Source: Flavobacteriaceae bacterium (GTDB lineage Bacteria; Bacteroidota; Bacteroidia; Flavobacteriales; Flavobacteriaceae). Taken from it: a stretch of 64,000 bases of DNA. The translations under genes and the position numbers were made by a program. The stretch lies in assembly GCA_025800395.1 (NCBI GenBank), contig JAOXRU010000503.1:1-64000 (forward strand), written 5' to 3'. A model generated the notes under the pieces. That model made no database searches, had not been told where the DNA came from, and was given only the letters and a program-made list of their open reading frames with translations. Shown in pieces: positions 28,957 through 38,125 of this stretch. Positions within the stretch are counted from its first letter, which is position 1; every line of letters begins with the position of its first letter.

Positions 28957-31722
28957 ATGAGAACAGTTTTATTACTATTTTTTGTTTTGCTTACGTCCGT
29001 AGGATATTCGCAAACAGTAGTAAAGGGAAAAGTTGTAGATGAAGAGAATGTACCTGTGCCTGGTGCTAATATTGTTGTGGAAGGCACTAAATCTGGTACT
29101 AATTCTGATTTCGATGGAAATTTTGTGCTCAACACTACAAAAACACCTCCTTTTACCTTAGTGGTGTCCAGTTTGGGGTATACTTCAAAGAAAGTGCAAG
29201 TTGCTAGAAACAATCAAAACCTCAACATAGTTTTGGCTTCAGAGCAAACTTTATTGGATGAGATCGTGGTTTCGGCCTCTCGAACTCCAGAGCGTATATT
29301 CGAATCGCCGGTTACAGTGGAGCGTTTTGGTATAGAGAAGATCAAAAACACAGCATCGGCCGATTTTTATGATGGCTTAGAAAATTTAAAAGGTGTAGAT
29401 ATCAATACCAATAGCCTTACTTTTAAAGCCATCAATACCCGTGGATTTGCTACATTTGCCAATACCCGTTTCATGCAATTGGTAGACGGTATGGATAACT
29501 CCACACCAGCACTTAACTTCCCAATGGGTAACCTTTTGGGTATGGTAGAAACCGATGTTTTGAGTGTGGAATTGTTGCCAGGAGCCGCTTCTGCACTTTA
29601 TGGTGCAAATGCATTTAACGGTATCTTGTTTATGCGTTCCAAAAATCCATTCGATTACGAAGGAGTAAGTGGTTATATCAAGCAAGGAATCACCTCTCAA
29701 GAAGCAGCAGGAGACAACAATTATACCGATCTCGGAGTGCGTTTGGCAAAGAAATTTACCAAGCACTTTGCTATGAAGGCCAATTTTGGTTACCTGAAAG
29801 GAACCGATTGGATAGCAGACAATCGTGCAGACAAATTGGTTAGAGGATTTACCAGACAAGATCCAGATTATGACGGAATCAATGTCTATGGGGATGAGGT
29901 TTCTACCAACATACGAGCAGCCTCTGGTGGTTTGGGAATCGTGCCAGATGTCAATGTATCTCGTACCGGATATGCAGAACGCGAACTTACAGATTATACT
30001 GCAGAGAGTATGAAAGCCGATATGGGAATCTACTTGCGTCCATGGGCCGACGATTTTGAAATATCTTACCAAGGGAAATACGGAAAAGGAACTACGATTT
30101 ATCAGGGAGCCAACCGTTATTCCATCAAGAATTTCTTCCAGCATCAACAGAAAATTGAGTTGAGAAACGACAATTTCTTTGTTCGTGCTTATATGACCGA
30201 AGATAAGGCCAAGGATTCCTATGATATGGTATTTACAGGTATCAATATCAACCGCTTTTGGAAGCCAGATAAACAATGGTTTGAAGAATATGTACAAACC
30301 TTTATCGGTGCAAGTATTAGTGGTTTGGGAGAAGCAGATGCTCATGCAGCAGCACGTGCAGCAGCGGATACTGGCCGTTTGATACCGGGAACCCCCGAAT
30401 TCCAAACAGCCATTGACCAAGTAACTTCAGATGCCGATTTTTCTAAAGGATCACAGTTTAAAGACAATTCCAAATTTTTCCATGTAGATGCGAACTATAA
30501 TTTATCGCATCTATGGAATGTAGTTGAAATTCAGGTAGGAGGGTCCTATAGAAAATACAGGTTGAATTCTTTTGGAACCATTTATACCGATACGGATTCT
30601 CCCATAGAATACAGCGAAGTTGGTGTGTATACTCAATTGCAAAAGAAATTAGAGTTTTCTGACGAAATGTCGTTAAAATTAACGGGTTCTTTACGTTATG
30701 ACAAATCCGAATTGTTTGACGGATTCTTTTCACCAAGACTTTCTGCAGGTTTGAGTATCAACAGAGACCACAATATACGAGCATCTGTGCAAACCGGATT
30801 TAGAAACCCAACTACCCAAGATTTATATATAGGCTTAGATGTAGGACGTGCAATATTAGTGGGGGCTGCAAGAAACAACCCAGAAAGAGATGTGCGTACT
30901 CTTGAGATTAGCGACGCTGGGGTAGCTGCTTTTGGCTTGCCAAAAACTATTCAAAAAGATGGTACAGGAGCGTATAACAACTCCTTTTTAGCAAGTTCGG
31001 TAAGGAAATTCTTAGCTACTGGTAATGAAGCAGATTTACAAGTTGCAAATTCTGAATTTGTAAAGCCAGAGCAAGTAACTTCTTTTGAGGTAGGATATAG
31101 AGGACGTGTAGAAGGGGTAACTATAGATTTAAGTGGTTATTATAACCGTTATAAAGATTTCTTATCTAATGAAACCGTAACTTCACCTTTGTATGGAAAT
31201 GTTATAGATGGAAACACTTCTGCGCCAAGTGCACTAGCCATATCTGCTATTACTAATGAAGATTTTCAAGATTATCAAACTTATACAAACACAGATAATA
31301 TAATCTCTTCTTATGGGGCATCAATTGGTGTAAACACCAAAGTTTTGGGTGGATTTGATTTGTCTGCCAATTATACCTATGCGAAGTTGGATAAAGATGA
31401 TAACCCAGATTTTAGAACCAATTTCAATACGCCAGAGCACAAAGTGAAAGCTAGCTTTGGAAAAACGGAATTGTTTAAGAATTTTGGATTTAACGTATCT
31501 TGGAGATGGAGCGACACTTATTTGTGGGAAGCTTCTTTTGCAGATGGACAAATTCCAGCCTTCCATGTAATGGATGCGCAGATCAACTATAAGGTGCCTA
31601 GTCTCAAGTCACAATTTAAAGCAGGAGCAACTAACTTGTTGGGAGACGAGTACTTTACAGCAATTGGTACAGGATATATTGGATCTCAGTTCTATGTGTC
31701 TTGGGTAATTAATAATTTATAA
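28957..31722 (+). CDS. TonB-dependent receptor with CarboxypepD_reg-like domain
   Basis: VVKGKVVDEENVPVPGANIVVEGTKSGTNSDFDGNFVL; DEIVVSASRTPERIFESPVTVERF; barrel ending FYVSWVINNL. Confidence 0.93.
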   Translation: MRTVLLLFFVLLTSVGYSQTVVKGKVVDEENVPVPGANIVVEGTKSGTNSDFDGNFVLNTTKTPPFTLVVSSLGYTSKKVQVARNNQNLNIVLASEQTLLDEIVVSASRTPERIFESPVTVERFGIEKIKNTASADFYDGLENLKGVDINTNSLTFKAINTRGFATFANTRFMQLVDGMDNSTPALNFPMGNLLGMVETDVLSVELLPGAASALYGANAFNGILFMRSKNPFDYEGVSGYIKQGITSQEAAGDNNYTDLGVRLAKKFTKHFAMKANFGYLKGTDWIADNRADKLVRGFTRQDPDYDGINVYGDEVSTNIRAASGGLGIVPDVNVSRTGYAERELTDYTAESMKADMGIYLRPWADDFEISYQGKYGKGTTIYQGANRYSIKNFFQHQQKIELRNDNFFVRAYMTEDKAKDSYDMVFTGININRFWKPDKQWFEEYVQTFIGASISGLGEADAHAAARAAADTGRLIPGTPEFQTAIDQVTSDADFSKGSQFKDNSKFFHVDANYNLSHLWNVVEIQVGGSYRKYRLNSFGTIYTDTDSPIEYSEVGVYTQLQKKLEFSDEMSLKLTGSLRYDKSELFDGFFSPRLSAGLSINRDHNIRASVQTGFRNPTTQDLYIGLDVGRAILVGAARNNPERDVRTLEISDAGVAAFGLPKTIQKDGTGAYNNSFLASSVRKFLATGNEADLQVANSEFVKPEQVTSFEVGYRGRVEGVTIDLSGYYNRYKDFLSNETVTSPLYGNVIDGNTSAPSALAISAITNEDFQDYQTYTNTDNIISSYGASIGVNTKVLGGFDLSANYTYAKLDKDDNPDFRTNFNTPEHKVKASFGKTELFKNFGFNVSWRWSDTYLWEASFADGQIPAFHVMDAQINYKVPSLKSQFKAGATNLLGDEYFTAIGTGYIGSQFYVSWVINNL

Positions 31723-31797
31723 TAAAGAAAATTGGGCTGTAGAACAAAAGGCAGCCCAGTCTTTTAGTTAATAAAAGCGTATTAAAGATATTTATAC

Positions 31798-33399
31798 ATG
31801 AAAACAAAATTTTTATGGGCTGCAGCTTTAGCACTTTCGCTAGTAGCATGTGGCGACGATGATGAAGGGATGTCTGTTGCACCGCCAGTTGTGATTCAAT
31901 CTGGTAGTGCGGATTTCACCAAATATGTAGCTTTAGGGAACTCGCTCACTGCCGGGTTTACCGATGGAGCACTGTTTCAGGTAGCGCAAGTAAATTCATT
32001 TCCAAACATCATGGCCAAGACCATGAAAATGGCAAGTGGAGAACTAAATTTCACCCAGCCGATGACTGCCGACAATATTGGTGGTTTGTTATTGGGCGGT
32101 ACACAAATAGCCAATCCGCGTTTGTATTTTGATGGTTCTGGACCAGTAGAATTGACAGCGAATCCTACTACAGAGGTAACGCAAGCTCTTACAGGGCCTT
32201 TTAATAATATGGGAGTTCCCGGAGCCAAGGTTACCCATTTATTAGCACCAGGATACGGAAGTGTAGCAGGTATTTCTTCAGGTACGGCAAACCCTTATTT
32301 TGTGCGTTTTGCTTCTTCCCCTACCGCAACTGTGGTGGGAGATGCAGTAGCGCAAAACCCAACTTTCTTTAGTTTGTGGATTGGAAACAATGATGTACTT
32401 GGATACGCCTTAGCTGGAGGTGCAGGAAGTGCTACCATTACAGATTTGCCTACATTTACAGGAGCTTACAATGCTATTGTAGCACAACTAACAGGGGACG
32501 GTGCTAAAGGAGTGGTTGCGAACATTCCAGATGTAACTACTATAGCACATTTCACCACAGTACCTCACAATCCGTTAGATGCAACTATTGATCCTGATGA
32601 TCCAACGGTTAATGCGGAGTTTAGGGGACAGATTCCGACCCTTAATGCAGTGTATGGAGCACTTAAGCCTATATTTATTGGCTTGGGACATGAAGATCGC
32701 GTGATAGAATTTAAAGACGGCGAATCTAATCCAGTAGTCGTTTGGGATGAAGGATTAACCAATATCGGTCCGCAAATCCAAGCTGCTTTGAGTGCTTCTC
32801 CAGAATTTGCCGCATTTGTGCAAAATTTTGGGTTGTCACCTGCTTCCGTACCAATAGTAGCAAGCTATTTTGGTGCGGCTTACGGTCAGGCACGTCAAGC
32901 TACTGAAAAGGATTTGTTGGTGCTTCCAAGTAAGAATATAATTGGTAAGCCAGATGCCAGCCATGTTGCTACACTTATGGGTATGGGGCTTCCTCAGGCT
33001 CTTGCAGGTCAGTTTGCTGTGGTTGGTGTAACGCTACCAATGTATGATAATTGGGTGTTGGTTCCTACCGAGATTAAGGATATTCAAGACGCTACTAAAG
33101 CATTTAACACAGTTATCGAAGCTGCTGCGAAAGACAATGGCTTGGCCCTAGTAGATGCTAATAAACTTATGGAAGAACTTGCAGAAGGGGGTATTGAATT
33201 TGATAATTTTAAACTTACTTCTCAGTTTGTTCTTGGAGGCGCCTTTTCTTTGGATGGTGTGCATCTTACAGCTCGAGGAGCTGCTCTTGTAGCGAATAAA
33301 TTTATGGAGCAAATAGATGCCACTTATGGTTCAAATCTTATGGATGCTCCTGCCAAGGCTGGAGATTTCGGAACGAGTTATGCCCCAACCCTGAGGTAA
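31798..33399 (+). CDS. SGNH/GDSL-like hydrolase lipoprotein
   Basis: Lipobox SLVACGDD; block I FTKYVALGNSLTAGFTDG; GNND; DGVHLTARGAALVAN. Confidence 0.85.
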   Translation: MKTKFLWAAALALSLVACGDDDEGMSVAPPVVIQSGSADFTKYVALGNSLTAGFTDGALFQVAQVNSFPNIMAKTMKMASGELNFTQPMTADNIGGLLLGGTQIANPRLYFDGSGPVELTANPTTEVTQALTGPFNNMGVPGAKVTHLLAPGYGSVAGISSGTANPYFVRFASSPTATVVGDAVAQNPTFFSLWIGNNDVLGYALAGGAGSATITDLPTFTGAYNAIVAQLTGDGAKGVVANIPDVTTIAHFTTVPHNPLDATIDPDDPTVNAEFRGQIPTLNAVYGALKPIFIGLGHEDRVIEFKDGESNPVVVWDEGLTNIGPQIQAALSASPEFAAFVQNFGLSPASVPIVASYFGAAYGQARQATEKDLLVLPSKNIIGKPDASHVATLMGMGLPQALAGQFAVVGVTLPMYDNWVLVPTEIKDIQDATKAFNTVIEAAAKDNGLALVDANKLMEELAEGGIEFDNFKLTSQFVLGGAFSLDGVHLTARGAALVANKFMEQIDATYGSNLMDAPAKAGDFGTSYAPTLR

Positions 33400-33529
33400 T
33401 TGATTCATTGGTACATCAAAAGGAGGATACGAAGCATATAGGCTATTGGACCGAAGCTTGATTTAGGGTAAAACAAGCTATGGTTTTCCAGTTCCTAGAA
33501 GTCGTTTAAAATCCTTTTGAAAATATATG

Positions 33530-33560
33530 CTAGCTCGCCTTTGGCGGGCTAGTTTTTTTT
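33530..33560 (+). terminator. Intrinsic terminator
   Basis: ctagctcgcc-tttg-like loop-ggcgggctag followed by T8. Confidence 0.8.
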
Positions 33561-34010
33561 TGATAGTAGCGATACTAGTGGGGATTACACCGAGCAAAAT
33601 GTCTCTTTATAGTTCCAGCAATTTCCAAAGCTAAATGGTATAAGTTCCGATCGCAATCCTTTCATCTTCTCTTTATGCGTCCTATATGCTTTATGGCGTC
33701 GTTTCTACCACTGATCTACACTAAATAGGATGCTAATCGAAATTAGAAACGAAATCTTGACTATAAGCTGTAAATTCAAATATTATAGTCGTTGTTTTTT
33801 GGTTTCCAAATCGAATATTTTGGGGTTATCATGCTCTTGATATGGTTTTAAATGACCTTAGGTGAACCCCAATTTTAGAAGCGATCCTCCCTTGATAAAA
33901 ACAATCCAATAAATGCGATTTAGGACACTGGCGCCAGCCTTTTTAGTTTTTATTCTTTCTGTTTGGAAACCAAGACAAAGCATCATTTTTAAAGGCTAGA
34001 ACCAATAAAT

Positions 34011-35936
34011 ATGGACAAGAATATTACTTTTTTTATCATTATGGGATGCTTGTTGGCATTTTTGCCTACCAAAGCTCAGGATCAATTGGCTTACTATCAA
34101 AAAAAGTATCCCAAGGCAGAAGAGGTGATTTTGGAGCAAAGCAACCATATATATATCACCAAAACCAAAGGCGAGTTGCATATAAGAGAGGAGCGAAGCA
34201 AGACCCGATTGTTTCTCACCGATATGGCTATCAAAAACGCAAGAGAATCTGTGTCTCACAACAGTTTTTATACCATAGAAGCCTTGGAAGCGGCTTCTTT
34301 TGTGCCGTACAAAAAAAGATACAAAAAACTGGCTGTAAAAGAGTTTAAAGAAAAAGACAATATGGGCGACTTTTTTTATGACGATTCCAAAAGCACCCAT
34401 TTTTTCTATCCCAATTTACAAAAAGGCGCAAAGACTAAGCTGCGCTACACTGGAATGATCAAAAACCCACGCTTTTTGAGCGGGATCTATTTACAGTCTT
34501 ATATCCCTATAGTCTCTCATCGGGTAGTTATAGAGGTAGACAAGGATGTAGAGCTGGAATTCAATACATTTCATACATCAGAGGGGCATTTCCGCATCGA
34601 TAGCGTACAAAAAGGATCCAAAACGATTTATAGCATACAGATCAAAGAGCAAGATGCCTTTGCGTTCGAATCGGAAAGCCCCGATTATAAATATAGTATT
34701 CCGCATATTATACCGCGAATTACCCAATATCGCATCGATGGAAAAACGACCAAAGTATCTCAAACCGTAAAAGATTTGTACGCATGGTACTTTGGGCTGG
34801 TAAAAGATGTAAATAAACAGCAAGTTGATGCGGAATTGAAAGCATTAGTCCATAGGCTGATAGCGGATAAAAAAACCGATTTGGAAAAAGTGGCTGCCCT
34901 CTACAAATGGGTGCAAGACGAGATAAAATACATTGCCTTCGAATACGCTTTGGGAGGTTTTATTCCCAGAGAAGCCAATGCGGTATTTGAAAAGAAATAC
35001 GGCGATTGTAAAGACAATAGTAGCATTATGCAACAGATGTTACAAGTGGCAGGTTTAGAGAGTTATTTGACTTGGATAGGAACCAGAAGCTTGCCTTATA
35101 GCTATGAAGAACTGCCCACTCCTATGGTAGACAATCATATGATATTGGCCTATAAAGATGGACTCGATTTTTATTTTTTGGATGCTACAGGAAAGTATCT
35201 TCCATTGGATATGCCGTCTCCTTTTATACAAGGAAAAGAGGCCTTGGTGGGTTTGAGTGCAGACAGCTATGCCATAGAGAAAGTACCTGTAATACCAGCA
35301 AAACGCAACACCATTTGGGAAGAAGCTACGCTTGTTTTGGATAAGGGCGTGCTGAAGGGTAAGGCTACAACCACTTTTGGCGGTTATCCCAAAATCCGTT
35401 TGTTTAATCTATTGGAAAAACTCCAAAAACAAGGGGATAAAAAGTCTTTTTTTAGATCTATTTTGGAGAAAGGAAACAATAGTTGTGCGGTTCAGGATAT
35501 ACAAGAAAAAGGGGTGTTTTCTTATGAAGAGGATTATCGCATACAGCATCGATATCAAGTAGATAAATATTATAAGACCATAGGAGAAGATATCTACATC
35601 AATATGAATTTGCGCAAAGAAACGGGGCGTCTTCGTTGGAATAAAGAGCGAAAGCAGGCCTTTGAGCAATCTTTCAAAAGGCAATTCCGGTATACGTATC
35701 GTTTGGAGATCCCAGAAGACTATCGTCTTTCGTACAAACCAGAGGACTTTTATTGCCGTAGCGATGGCATCGAAGCCAAGATAAGCTATAAATTACAAGG
35801 TCAGACACTGGTATATACCCATCATTTGAAACTCGATTTCCTGCTGTTAACTGTTGACGAAATTCATGAAATGAGAAAACACATCAAGAATATAAACAAA
35901 GCCTATCGCGAAGTGGTAGTGCTCCAAAAGAATTAG
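34011..35936 (+). CDS. DUF3857 + transglutaminase-core secreted protein (A1)
   Basis: Signal peptide; YDDSKSTHFFYPNLQKGAKTKLRYTGMIKNPRF; KKYGDCKDNSSIM (Cys333), DNHMILAY (His376), YFLDATGKYLPL (Asp391). Confidence 0.88.
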   Translation: MDKNITFFIIMGCLLAFLPTKAQDQLAYYQKKYPKAEEVILEQSNHIYITKTKGELHIREERSKTRLFLTDMAIKNARESVSHNSFYTIEALEAASFVPYKKRYKKLAVKEFKEKDNMGDFFYDDSKSTHFFYPNLQKGAKTKLRYTGMIKNPRFLSGIYLQSYIPIVSHRVVIEVDKDVELEFNTFHTSEGHFRIDSVQKGSKTIYSIQIKEQDAFAFESESPDYKYSIPHIIPRITQYRIDGKTTKVSQTVKDLYAWYFGLVKDVNKQQVDAELKALVHRLIADKKTDLEKVAALYKWVQDEIKYIAFEYALGGFIPREANAVFEKKYGDCKDNSSIMQQMLQVAGLESYLTWIGTRSLPYSYEELPTPMVDNHMILAYKDGLDFYFLDATGKYLPLDMPSPFIQGKEALVGLSADSYAIEKVPVIPAKRNTIWEEATLVLDKGVLKGKATTTFGGYPKIRLFNLLEKLQKQGDKKSFFRSILEKGNNSCAVQDIQEKGVFSYEEDYRIQHRYQVDKYYKTIGEDIYINMNLRKETGRLRWNKERKQAFEQSFKRQFRYTYRLEIPEDYRLSYKPEDFYCRSDGIEAKISYKLQGQTLVYTHHLKLDFLLLTVDEIHEMRKHIKNINKAYREVVVLQKN

Positions 35937-35938
35937 AG

Positions 35939-37894
35939 ATGAAGAGAATGTTGAACTTGGTGCTATGCCTATGCGGTAGTGCGTTTTTGTGGGCGCAAAA
36001 TGGAAGTTATTTTTATAAAGATTTTGAATGGGAGCCCCATGGGCTTACTTGGCTTGCCTTGGCCAAGCAGACCGATTCGCTGACTGCCCTAGCAGACAAA
36101 ACACAGATTCAATATGTAATAGGTGCCAATAGACTTACCTATACCTACAAATTGCGCCATAGGGTATTGGTGTTGCATACAGATGAGAATATCGAAAAAT
36201 ACAACAAGGTGTATTTGCCTCAGGGAAGAGAAGAAAGGCTTTTGGTAACCAAAGCTCGAGCCATTGCTCCGGATGGAAGTATCCTAGAATTGGACCAGTC
36301 CAAAGTATTGCAGTCCAAAAATGAAGAAAGTGGTAAAGGATACCGGTATTTTGCTTTTGAGGGCTTAAAAAAAGGAAGTATCATAGAGTACTATTTTGTG
36401 GAGAAAGGGGAAGATACTTTTTTGGGAGGAAGGGTGTTTGCCCAAAGACCTTATCCTGTTTACAATTTTAGTTTTGAAGTCATTATGCCCAGTGGGTATA
36501 TGCCTAGATTTAGAAGCTACAACCAGGCTCCAGAAATGAAATTTGAAAAAAAAAGCAGAACGGTAAGAGGGAGGATGAAAGACTTTAGAACCTGGCGTGC
36601 TACTGCGGATACCATTCCTGCTTTACAGAGAGAATCGCTGTCTGCATACGATGTGTACCGTATGTATATTATGTATACGTTCAAAGAAGAAGATGGCTTT
36701 GGTGGTTTTCAGGGCTATGATCAGCTCAAAAATGGTTTTGATGTGTCCTATAAAGCATACAAGCCAAAAAGAAGAGAGCGGCAGGGGCTCAAAAAGATTC
36801 TAGATGCGGTCCAAGTCGCCCATCTTTCTAAAGAAGATCAGATACGAGCCATAGACCATTATATAAAAGAGAACTTTTTGATAAATGGCGCTGGAGCCGA
36901 GGATTTGGAAGGGATTTTAAAAAGCAAAATAGCCAAGACACAAGGCATGATAATGCTATATATGCAGTTGTTCAAGATGCTCGACATTCCCAGCGATATA
37001 GTGATTAGTTGTGACCGAACCGATTTACAGATCGATCCAGAATTTGAAACTGCCTATTACATACAAATGCCACTTTTGTATTTTCCGGAATTTGATAATT
37101 ATTTATCTCCCAATTTTGCGCATACACGATATGGCTATCCTCCCAAATATGTAACTGCAGCTTATGGATTGTATTTGCACAACGATGGGGTAATGGTAAA
37201 AGAGGTGCCAGCGGTAACTGCCGATAAAAATGTGGATCAAATGGAGTTTGAGCTTCGTTTCGATCCAAAGGATTTGGGAGTGAGCGAAATTCAGTACCAA
37301 CAATCTCTTACAGGTTACTATGCCATGTCTATACAGCCATTTTACAAAAATTTCAATGCCAAAGAACGCAAAGAATTACGGGAGTATTTTGCCCAACGTA
37401 TCGATCCGGAAATAGAAATACTCGAGCAGGCTGTGCAAAATAGCAATCCCATGGATTTTGGTAAAAAAGCTTTTGAAATGAACTTCAAATTGCGTTCGGA
37501 GGCCATCACAGAAAAAGCAGGAAACAACTATCTGTTTAAAATTGGTCAGCTTATAGGCAAGCAGTCTGAGATGTATGAAAAGAAAAGCAGAGTTTTGCCA
37601 TTGGAAATAGGAATGCAACGCAACTACAAGCGAAAAATACGCTTTGCAATTCCAAAGGGCTATACCATAGACAATTTGGACGATTTGAATATACATCAAG
37701 AAAAAAGCATAGACGAGCGGGTGCAGTTATTTTTTCGCTCGAGTTATATAGTCGAAGACGATCAGATAGAGGTGACAGCCGACGAGTTTTACAAGTTGAA
37801 TACGGTGTCTGTTGCTCATTTTGATAGTTACCGCAAGGTAATCAATGCAGCGGCGGATTTTAACAAAGTGGTATTGGTTTTGCGTCCAAAATAA
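35939..37894 (+). CDS. DUF3857 secreted protein with degenerate transglutaminase-like domain (B1)
   Basis: Signal peptide; EESGKGYRYFAFEGLKKGSIIEYYFVEKGE; Cys and His of the transglutaminase triad absent (SKIAKTQGMIMLYMQLFKMLDIPSDIVISCDR). Confidence 0.8.
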   Translation: MKRMLNLVLCLCGSAFLWAQNGSYFYKDFEWEPHGLTWLALAKQTDSLTALADKTQIQYVIGANRLTYTYKLRHRVLVLHTDENIEKYNKVYLPQGREERLLVTKARAIAPDGSILELDQSKVLQSKNEESGKGYRYFAFEGLKKGSIIEYYFVEKGEDTFLGGRVFAQRPYPVYNFSFEVIMPSGYMPRFRSYNQAPEMKFEKKSRTVRGRMKDFRTWRATADTIPALQRESLSAYDVYRMYIMYTFKEEDGFGGFQGYDQLKNGFDVSYKAYKPKRRERQGLKKILDAVQVAHLSKEDQIRAIDHYIKENFLINGAGAEDLEGILKSKIAKTQGMIMLYMQLFKMLDIPSDIVISCDRTDLQIDPEFETAYYIQMPLLYFPEFDNYLSPNFAHTRYGYPPKYVTAAYGLYLHNDGVMVKEVPAVTADKNVDQMEFELRFDPKDLGVSEIQYQQSLTGYYAMSIQPFYKNFNAKERKELREYFAQRIDPEIEILEQAVQNSNPMDFGKKAFEMNFKLRSEAITEKAGNNYLFKIGQLIGKQSEMYEKKSRVLPLEIGMQRNYKRKIRFAIPKGYTIDNLDDLNIHQEKSIDERVQLFFRSSYIVEDDQIEVTADEFYKLNTVSVAHFDSYRKVINAAADFNKVVLVLRPK

Positions 37895-38112
37895 TTTTTA
37901 TCTATAGAAGGAATTCCACAAGTTTTGTACAAAGCATATTCGAATAGTCTTGAGGTCGGCGTTGGCTAACAACTATTTCCCTTAGGGCTTTATATGTGGT
38001 ATTTGAAAGACTATATGTTCGCCTCTATGGTAAAAGGCGTAGGCGATTTAAAGTATTTTAAAGAAATGTCGAAATAGCTGTAATTATAATCTCAACAACC
38101 ATAGAAAATTGT

Positions 38113-38120
38113 TATTTTTG
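38113..38120 (+). promoter_or_regulatory. -7-like element (TATTTTTG) immediately before the MORN gene
   Basis: TAnnTTTG match ending 5 bp before the ATG at 38126. Confidence 0.35.
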
Positions 38121-38125
38121 AGTTT

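Noticed and set aside
29386-30420. 344-aa antisense ORF opposite the TonB receptor
   Set aside because: Shadow ORF of a convincing receptor gene on the + strand; composition is Cys/Ile-rich and no motif is present
37900-38088. Short open stretch ...QLFPLGLYMWYLKDYMFASMVKGVGDLKYFKEMSK* in the intergenic region before the MORN gene
   Set aside because: Only about 36 codons; could be a gene remnant but there is no convincing family match by eye
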